Shown here piece by piece: positions 55,632 to 64,000 of a stretch of 64,000 nt of DNA (position 1 is its first letter; the number at the start of each line of letters is the position of its first letter). The position numbers and the translations under genes are program-made. The stretch is from contig CM026564.1 of assembly GCA_015143295.1 (NCBI GenBank), positions 13,504,416 to 13,568,415 on the forward strand, in the 5' to 3' direction. The DNA is from Tetracentron sinense (Eukaryota > Streptophyta > Magnoliopsida > Trochodendrales > Trochodendraceae). The notes under the pieces were generated by a model that worked only from the letters and a program-made list of their open reading frames with translations, made no database searches and was not told the origin of the DNA.

Positions 55632-56002
55632 TGTAAAGATCCAAATTGAATTGGATATGGTAGCTAGTTTCGAGTTTAGCTAGGCCTCCTGAGAATAGTA
55701 CAAGAATAGAGAAGAAATAGAAATATGGAAAGATTGTAATGAATTCACTTCTTGATAATCCCCAATTGTGTACATTGTGGTTATTCTTATACCCCAAAGT
55801 CTGACCTTGTAACTAACTGCCCAAAACTGTCACTAACCAACCTAACTAACTCCTATCACCTCTCACGGTAACCAACTCCAACAGAATCCTATTATAACAA
55901 CCATCACATTTGGCAATTGCTATTATAGCTATTTAAGTACACAAGTAGCTATTTTAAGTATACAAGCAATTACAGAAGCAATGATCCATTAAAACTCTAA
56001 CA
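55632..56002 (-). repeat. Chromovirus 5' LTR
   Basis: The same 371-bp length and ends as 48,326-48,696. Confidence 0.92.
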
Positions 56003-58913
56003 CGCCTTCTCGCCTGCTCCCCAAGCCTAAAAAAGAGTGGGCACCACCCAGACATTTCACCCCTCTACTCTACCCACTAAGCCAACTCCTACCACTTCTC
56101 AGTAAAAGGTGATTGGTCACACTCTGTGGCCCTACCTTGCTATTACTCTCAAACAAAAGAAACCATAAGTAACAGGAGCATGAACATTGTGCTTCTCATC
56201 AAGGCCTTGGACATTCCACAGATGGTTGCATCGCTTTAAAAAATACATTCCAAGACCTCATCGATGAAGGCAAACTCAACTACGGGTCTGATAACTGATA
56301 ACCTTGCAAACCCCGTCCCCACCTTACCCCATCAACAAGCCACCTTTGTGTCATCCAGAGCAATGTCTCCCCCATTCAATCAGGAAGAGGAGACCAGAAG
56401 GCAAGATGCTGAGTTTGGTTGATCAAAACCAAGCCAAGTCTAAGTCAGTCTTAGTTTAGGTTTTCTTTTTTGTAAGAGTTGGCTGTAGTGGCCCCTGTAT
56501 GAGTCCAGTCTAGAGTCCAACTCTTTTAATTCAATAAAATCAGTCTTTCCCTCAACAGTCTCATCTCCCTTTTTGTGCTTGCCTAGCATAGCTGAATGCT
56601 GATTAATTACTTTAACAAGAGGTTACTTAAACAGATAATCAGACTCACAACCCTCAGGGGTAGAATATGACAAAGAGTAGAATTCCCATATGGAAACCTC
56701 ATCCTGTACAGAGTTGGGTAGCAACCCAATGTATGCAAAGGTCAAAACCTCGCCACGCTAGGGGTAGAGGACAATCAAGAGCAAGGGACAAGCCCGTCTT
56801 CGGTCATCCGGCACAATCTCTAGACTCAGTCAAGATCTGAAATGCATATGGGGGCAAAGCTCTCCCAAAACCATGAGATTAAAATCTTGCCCCCATCAAT
56901 ACTTGAAGCAGGGAGCAACTTGCCTACTCAAGACTAGGGCAATCCTAAATACAATAGCAAGCGGGATTGTCGCTTGTATCAAGAATCACCAGTGCCGGAA
57001 CAAGTTATTGACAACATCAGGCAACTGCACAGATCTACAAACTAGGGGCAAATGTCTCATACTGCAAATGCTTGGGGTATTATTGATCTGATTTGCAGGC
57101 CCCGGGCACCATGAAATGAGCAAAAGTCAGAGTATAGCGCTTAGGGTCTGGCCTGATAACACTTGCACTTTTAGCCACTTCAGGAAAGGATAGGAGGCCA
57201 TCCTTGGCACACTTCCCTTCTCCCCAACCATCTAACCCCTAGTCAAGTCAAAAAAAGTATGTTAGTTAGCCCCTTGAGTCTAACATCCTTTTTTTCATGG
57301 AAACATTTTATCAGGGATACCCTCCCTTACCATCCGTGGCATCAGCCTGAACTACGTCATTACCTGATCTCACAAAAGGTATGTAGGCAAGCTAACAATC
57401 AGGTGCGGTCACCAAAGGGGCAGAACCCTGGTGGAAGCAACTTCAACCAAAGAAGATAAGTTTCCATAAAGGGAAAATCCAAAATAGAAGTTGAAACATT
57501 CTCAAAAGTCAGAAACTCTCCACAGAGACAATCTCTCCGGACTCTCTCCCCAGCGGAATCAATCGCCTTATAGAGATCTTTCGGAGACAACCTCTCTCAA
57601 AAATTTCCCCAATAGAGTCAATCTCTTTCGACAAAACTCCTCGAATGAGTCCGTCTGAAATAGAAAAAAAACCCCAAAGTCAACCTCTACCAAAAAGAAG
57701 AATTCCCCCAGTGGAGCAAAAAAAGAAAAAGAAAAAAAGGGGGTGGAAAATCAACTATAGCAAGAGCAATCTCAGGGTGTCCTAAACTTCGGTCTCTAAA
57801 CCTACATTTCATCTTATCACAAGTCCTCTTAGACCCTCTAGAGACTACGAGTGCAAGTAACTTTTCTGACAAGTATCCAAAAGCAAGATACCGATATCTA
57901 AGGCAATAACGGGAGTAGAACTCCATTCAAATCCATCACAGGCCTATTAAAAAAACCAGAAATAGCATTGGTGTGCAAAAATTATGCGAACTCCAGACTT
58001 GGTCTTGTGGCCAGGGGCAAAAAAGGTATGAAAAGCCGTCAATTTCGTAGGCATAAGTGAAAACCAGAAATGACCTCATTGCGCAAAAATTATTGGAACC
58101 CAGACTTGGCTATTCCTAGGGCAAAAAATTATGCGAACCCAGACAGGAGTACCTCCAGATCAAAGCAGAGCAAGTTTTATTGGCAAAGCGACCCTAGGTC
58201 CTTGGAAAACCCCGACTCCACACACCGCAAGGTTTAAAGCAGCTTCATCAATGTCACAAGGGGACAAAGCTGCTTAGCGTCATATTCTACTCCTGTGATG
58301 AAAAACCATTTGCCCTGTGAAAGTGATCTCCCTGTTAAATAACATAAGAAAAAGAGCCATTCAACTCCAAGTCCTGAACCATCTACCGACTACCACCAAA
58401 GTTCTCATGCTCATTGGATCAACCATCTTCAAATCTCAAATCCTGTGTCACCTCCCGATCATTGCCAGGGTCCCAATACTCACCAGATCAATCAACTTCT
58501 AAGTATCTGTCCATTCACCAATCGGCTTGGCCAAATCAAGTGAACTTAGCAATCGCCCAAGATGCAATATATGTCCAACTGGAAGCAAGAACGAGATCGA
58601 ATGCCTCTGAAATCTTCAATCAGCAAAGAACTGGTCTCGAAGAGTGAGTTATATACCTAGCCCTCCATTAACCTGCATACCACACCAAGAAAACCATGAC
58701 TAGTCGGACCTTCCATGCATCAGCATAAGTCAAGTCGTGCATGCCATACACGTACACTATGTTGTACAATAGTACTCGCTTAACACACAGTGCACTCTAG
58801 CTACACAACTAGCACACATCTAGTGAAGCTGTACATTAGTTGCATGCACTTCATCAAGTCACACACTGCAGTTGCATTCCAGTTACACCCCAGCTGCATT
58901 CTACATATCAATT

Positions 58914-59095
58914 CGGCTAGTGCCTCCGTGACATGCCATTTCATTTCAATTCGGCTAGTGCTTCCGGGACATGCTATTGTCATCTCAAATTCAATCCGGT
59001 TAGTTCCTCTAGGCATGCCATTTCATTTTAATTTGGCTAGTGCCTCCGGGACATGCCATTTCATTTTCAATCTAGCTAATGCCTTCGGTACATGC
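58914..59095. repeat. Minisatellite, about 50-bp unit (ggctagtgcctccgggacat)
   Basis: About four diverged copies of ggctagtgcctccgggacat followed by gccatttcatttcaatt. One further unit lies at 59,600. Confidence 0.85.
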
Positions 59096-59560
59096 CGTAA
59101 CTCTTTCGACACCCTCGCGTGTCCTTGACATCCCAGGTGAATCTTGATATAACATACTTTGTCAACATGCCGACACCTCGCATGTCCCTCTTTTAACACC
59201 CCCGTGTTTCCTAGACATCCTAGGTGAACATTGACATAATACACCTTGTCAAAATGCTGACACCTCGCATGTCCCCCTTTGATACCCCCGTGTGTCTCCG
59301 ACATCCTGTGTACCCCTTGACAAAGTCGTTATACCACGCATGACATTAACTCCTGCATGTCCCCCTTCGACACCCCGTGTGTCCTTGACATCCTATGTAT
59401 CCCTTGATAAACCTATCATACCGCAATACCTCCTACATGTCCCCCTTCCGCACCCCCGTGTGTCCTCGTCATCCTATGTATATTTTGACAACTACTTGTC
59501 ACACCGCTACACCTTCTGCATGTCCTCCTTCTGACACTCCATGTTTCCTTCGTTCATTTT
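59096..59560. repeat. Minisatellite, about 90-bp unit (cacctcgcatgtccccctt)
   Basis: About five diverged units of cacctcgcatgtccccctt, cacccccgtgtgtcc, gacatcctatgtatccctt and gacaaa. Arrays like this are common in the 3' region of Tat/Ogre elements. Confidence 0.85.
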
Positions 59561-59794
59561 GGCTAAGCTCCTTCAAGTAACGCCATAACAACCAATCTGG
59601 CTAGTGCCTCTGGGACATGCAATCTTTCATCCATGAATCCCCAGTATGAGTGGTCCTAACCACTTCATCACACCATCATTTGCACAACATGCATATTACT
59701 ATTCCCTAAAATCCAATATTGGTGTAAAAATAAGATGATTCCAGTCTTTGCCATTCAATTTCCAACTTGGCACTATTCGACAAAGAGGGGCAGC

Positions 59795-62326
59795 TATAAG
59801 CACCTAATTTTTACACCCCTTCCTAATCATGGTTAATCATCTTAACCATGGTTAATACCCTATAACCCTAGAATAAACCCTAGTTAAGCTTAGTCAAACC
59901 CTAGGCAAACCCTAGGCCCAAACGTAGGTCAAACGCTAGTCAAGCCTTAGTTAAACCTTAGCCAAACCCTAAGTTAAACCTAAGTAAACCTTAAGCCCAA
60001 ACCCTAGCTAAACCTTAGATTAACCTTATGTTAAGACCCTAGGGCTCAAGACCCATTTTCTAAAAGCCCGGAGACCCAAAACCATCCTGTGGGCCCAAGC
60101 ATGGGCCCACAAACCCACTATTAGATTTTGAAAAAATCAGGAATGACGGTAATAACTTTACCGCCATTTCCTATTTTAACAAAATCTACAATGAACCCAG
60201 ACTAATTGCAACTAGGTTGGGCTTGTTTTAGCATAAGTCAGGTAATGGCGATAGAATTTCTACCGCCATTCCTATATGAGCCCAAATCAGGAATGATGAT
60301 ACTGGAATTACCGCAATTCCTGATGTTTTATTCAAAATGTTTTTTGGCACCCCTGGACCACTCCAGCTCCACCTCCCTTAAGTCCTCCACCCTCACAAAA
60401 ATCCCTAAACCACCCCAAGGCCTCCCCAATCCTATAAGTAGCCCCCATCCTCAAGCTCTAAAGGCACTCCAGAAAAAACCTTAGGTGAAACCCTGTAGGA
60501 TTGCTGTGCAACCCGAATACAACCTTCCCAACCTCTGTATCCACCCTAAGGGAAGACCCTTGAGCACACAAGGAACTGCCTCAGGCCTCTCCTCAGTCCA
60601 CCACCGTGCATCACTGCTCCACCACCATGGGAGCCAAGTTCATAGGGTAGGATCCCCCTCCCTCCCCCCTTTACTTTCTGTTGAAGCATTATATATAAGC
60701 CCCTGGTCCTACTCCAGGGGCCTTTTCATTTCTGTTTTGATATTTTATACCCAAGGGCGGGGGTCCCCTTTGCCTCTTTATAGGCATAGGGGACTCCCTT
60801 AGGGGTTTAAGCTTTGGCCATAAGGCGCCCCTACATGCATGACACTTCCCCTTGACCTCTGAGGTACCCTCAGTCCATGAGAGATCTCCTAGACGTGGCC
60901 TGAACCTACCTTGGGGGAAAATTTCAGTTTCTAGAAAAACCAGGAATGACGGTAAACTCAGTACCGCCATTCCTGGTCATCTCCCTTACAATAGCTTTGC
61001 ACCCCATTTGGGTGGGCCTTGGTCCATTCCAGGGCCTGTTCTTAGTTTCTAAGAAATCCCCCTATCTCTCCTGGTCCTTCCAGGTTAACCCCAATAGCTT
61101 AACAATGGTTAAAATTCTCTCATATGAAAACTGTTCATAATAGCGGTAGACAGTATACCGCAATTCCGTCATGTTCTTTGTTATAGTGTTTCATGGCCAC
61201 GTGGGCCCATCTAAGACCAAGTCCAGGGCCCACAACAGGCCCAGGATACCTAGGGGAGTCCCCTCTTTAACCCTAAGGGTCTAAGACCCTGTGGGTTCAC
61301 CCCTAACTTTGACCAGCAAAGTCCTTGTTGGAAGTGATAGAGAATGGCGGTGAACTCTCTACCTCAATTACAAATCTGTGAAGATTTGGAATTGGCGGTA
61401 ACCAATCTACCGCTATTCCCTATTTTCTGTTATGTGGGCTTTGTATAGGGCCCAAACTAGGTAGGAGGCCACTCTAGGCCCTGCCATGCTATTTGGGCCC
61501 ACCCTGATCTGACTAAACCCTTTAACTGGGGTTAACTCAACCCCGATTAGTATTTAACCATGGTTAAAAGTTCTTTAACCCTTGGATAAATCTAAAAAAA
61601 TCCTAAAAACATTCAAAAAATGCGAATAGACCAAAAAGTCCTGTCTTGTACTATTTTTACCATGGTTAACAGCTCTAACCATGGTTAACTCTCCCTTTAA
61701 CTCCGGTTAGTAATCCTAACTCCAATCAAATCCCTTTTAGCCTACTGGGCTTAATCTCTTAGCCTGTGGGGCTTACCCTTGACCTATCGGGCCTAATCCT
61801 AGTCTACTGGACTAACCCCTGACCTACCGGGCCTAATCCCTTAGTCTACCTGACTATCCCTTGCCTTCCGGGCCCAAAACCCTGTACTTGACCAACCCGG
61901 TCAACCAAACCCTTGCCTCCGGGCTAGACCCTTAGCCACCCGGTGCACACACACACCCCGCTTAGCCTTGGCAATGGCTCATGTGCCAGAACTATGCTCG
62001 GTCTTATCTCACTCTTGTGAGTACGTAGGCAACCCAATCTGGGTTACTTAGTTTTTTCTTTCTTAGGTTAGTATTATTCTAAACACTTAGACATTTGAAT
62101 AATTTTGACTTTAATTTGGCTTACACCTAGGGTGTAGGTAACCATTGCAAAATGGGGGTCTTGGGTGCCTAATACCTTCCCTGGGACTTAACCGAACTTC
62201 TTTCCTAAAACTCTCACATAGACCAAGACCTTATCCATAACCCGATGACTTATCCCTTCTGAATTAATAAGTGACGACTCTCAACACTTACTCTCCTATG
62301 AGGCGGAGTAAAATCCCATGCTCATA
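59795..62326 (+). repeat. LTR 2 of the Tat/Ogre-like element (shared LTR)
   Basis: It starts tataagcacctaattttt (TG changed to TA) straight after the polypurine tract. It ends before a primer-site-like tgacaactctgctgggga (62,331-62,348). It has seven members of the hairpin family and about 840 bp that LTR 1 lacks. Confidence 0.75.
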
Positions 62327-64000
62327 GCTCTGACAACTCTGCTGGGGATATGTTTAAGGTTCAACCCGTAGCCTAGGTTTAAGCAAATTAAAATCTAAAT
62401 TGTTCAAATGCCTAAGTATTTAGTCTAATACTAATTCTTTTACCTTTTTTGGTGTATTGTGTACTGTGCATATCAGACATATCATAGTACTATAATGACC
62501 CATTAAACCCAGTAAACAAGCTTATTACGCTTACAGTTGTTGGATGATCATTCTCAGTGTTAGAAGCTTAAAAGTCTTGGAGGTGCGCGGAATTACGCCT
62601 GTTGGGTGATTACCCTAAGAGAATGATTCTGAACGCTCCAGCTTACACCAATCGTCTATTTTCAGGTATGTTTTATACCAAAGAGTCACATATGCGATGT
62701 TAAGTGATCCCCATCCTTTTAGGAAAACTTTGTATTACCCCAACATTTAACATATAGACTAGGTATGGTATAGTCTACAAGTAGCTCACCCAGGGAAGGA
62801 TACTCTAAACCCTAGCCTGCTTATACCTTATACCTGTCCTCGATCATGGTTGACTAGCAGGGTACTCTCACCCTGATAAGCATCCACCCAGGGGCACGTA
62901 ATGGGCCAAACTTATGCTTGTAATAAAATACATCCAGCCTTGCATCCCGACATAGGATATGGGGTTCAAATCTCAGGCAGATAGGTCTTCACACGACCTA
63001 TCCCCAGCCTTATCTTGATAGGTTCCCGGTTCTCATCAACCCAAGTAAAGCATACCAGACCCCTGTCCGAATTTCCTATCAGATCTCATGTGCCTTGTCA
63101 CACCCAATCAAAATTAGAAAAATCAAAATCATCATCTTAGCATTACTCCATCCATCATTGTGCATTCACGGTGCTACCACTGCATTTCTGTTGCACTGAA
63201 CATCCTTAGTGCATACACTGCATAAGCACAAGACTTACGCTGTGCCCCTCAGGCATTACTGCATCATCCATAGACCCTCATCACTGTCCATGTTCTGCAT
63301 CAGTTAGGATTACACTGCACATACATTACCAGTACACAATACACTGGCAGTTACACTTGAACTACCATTGCATTTCATCGTCCATACACTTGCATTACAA
63401 TCGCTTGGGTATCTACATTACCAGTACATTGCACTTGCACCCATCCAGGGAATTGTACAGCCCGGTCTATCTTAGTCCAGGCATTATTGACATTGCACTG
63501 CACCTAGCATCACTTATGCATTTGTAAAGTTCAGCCTATCTTTGTCCATCCATCATGTAGTTAGTAGCACTCCCAGAAATGACCCAACTGTGGCATGAAA
63601 ACCACGTCTATTCTTCACCATGTTTATCTCATTGGGGGTGTTGTTTAGGTCCGAGTCCTTTTCCATTTCGAGTCTCACCTCATTCATTGGGTTTGACCCG
63701 CGCATGCTTATGTATCTTGCATTTGCTTACATTACCTTGGTATTGACTCGCTCTACATTTCCAGATTTTACCTTACAGAGGCGGCAACTCAAGGAACCAA
63801 GTAATAGAGCACGGAGAAGCATCGAGCAGCCAAGAGATTATCCTGACAACCCTCCTCCATCATGGATGGGACACCAAGGAAATCAAGTCTCTCCTCAAAG
63901 ATATGACTGCTGCCCTCAACAAACTCCTGGTGGCACAAGGGCAAACCCAGATTTGCCCCTACCTTTCAGACAAACACATCTAACTTAGCGGCATAACCAC
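62327..64000 (+). mobile_element. Second internal 5' region of a Tat/Ogre-like element (runs off the window)
   Basis: Matches 46,656-48,325 along its whole length, showing that LTR 2 is also the 5' LTR of a following copy. Confidence 0.75.
63804..63983 (+). pseudogene. Gag N-terminal remnant, second copy
   Basis: The same frame as 48,118-48,264, with the start ATG changed to ATA. It runs past the other copy's stop to end QICPYLSDKHI, then TAA, 59 codons in all. Confidence 0.5.

Larger units (their letters stand above)
48326..56002 (-). mobile_element. Ty3/Gypsy chromovirus, full length but broken, with a nested solo LTR
   Basis: Two 371-bp LTRs (48,326-48,696 and 55,632-56,002) differ at about eight positions by eye. 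On the minus strand the order is LTR, primer site, Gag, zinc knuckle, protease, RT, RNase H, integrase, chromodomain, polypurine tract (aaagagggaagtat), LTR. Flanks read tgcct and cgcct, a 5-bp target duplication with one change. It lies inside the internal region of the Tat/Ogre-like element. Stops split the polyprotein at least between protease and RT, between RT and RNase H, and twice before integrase. A 2.47-kb solo LTR is inserted in integrase, so this copy cannot move by itself. Confidence 0.93.
56003..59794 (+). mobile_element. Internal 3' region of the Tat/Ogre-like element (no Pol domain)
   Basis: Continues the internal region after the chromovirus. No RT, integrase or protease motif was found in any frame, so this is a LARD-type non-autonomous element. 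It has AATAAAAT near 56,535, repeated phrases such as aattatgcgaac and cagacttgg at 57,960-58,150, minisatellites (58,914-59,560) and a polypurine tract caaagaggggcagc (59,781-59,794) directly before LTR 2. Confidence 0.7.

Noticed and set aside
58790-59534. Several open frames of 80-112 codons
   Set aside because: They simply read through minisatellite units. Repetition explains their openness.
60206-61140. Several open frames of 64-105 codons in LTR 2
   Set aside because: They overlap each other on both strands within a Pro-rich, GC-rich LTR and are not conserved in frame in LTR 1.

Overview
The window is nuclear DNA of a flowering plant. It is AT-rich, has GT-AG introns several kilobases long, and is packed with plant-type LTR retrotransposons, LINEs, SINE-like copies and hAT-like miniature elements. 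It holds one recognisable host gene on the + strand. No bacterial or organellar gene organisation is present apart from one short plastid-like insertion. The species cannot be fixed from what is visible.

Layout. 1-2,666: remains of a Gypsy (Tat-type) Gag and its LTR, minus strand. About 2,760-3,912: promoter and probable 5' UTR. 3,913-39,678: a nucleotide-sugar transporter gene of the plant CMP-sialic-acid-transporter-like family. It has 14 coding exons, all with clean splice sites, which join in frame to 400 codons and a stop. Its introns carry most of the repeats. Intron 3 has a plastid-derived insert, a MITE and an LTR-like repeat. Intron 5 has a 7.1-kb Copia element containing a nested LINE and a hAT MITE. 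Intron 9 has SINE-like copies, a hAT element nested in another TIR element, and a short LTR element with an intact target duplication.

The most striking feature is a direct duplication of about 6.37 kb (18,253-24,622 and 24,619-30,994) that repeats exons 6, 7 and 8. These exons total 261 nt and all begin and end in phase 0. A transcript using both copies would therefore stay in frame and gain 87 residues of membrane domain. The copies are almost identical and differ mostly in homopolymer lengths, so either a very recent duplication or an assembly artefact is possible.

39,679-45,092: downstream region with a possible distant 3' UTR exon, an RTE-type LINE tail split by a TRIM-like LTR element, and unassigned sequence. 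45,093-64,000: a large Tat/Ogre-like non-autonomous LTR element. It is arranged LTR-internal-LTR-internal, as in an array sharing LTRs. Its first internal region is split by a chromovirus (48,326-56,002), whose integrase is in turn split by a 2.5-kb solo LTR (49,357-51,821). Insertion order can be read from the nesting and target-site duplications. All retroelement reading frames seen are broken. Only the transporter looks like a working gene, subject to the exon duplication.
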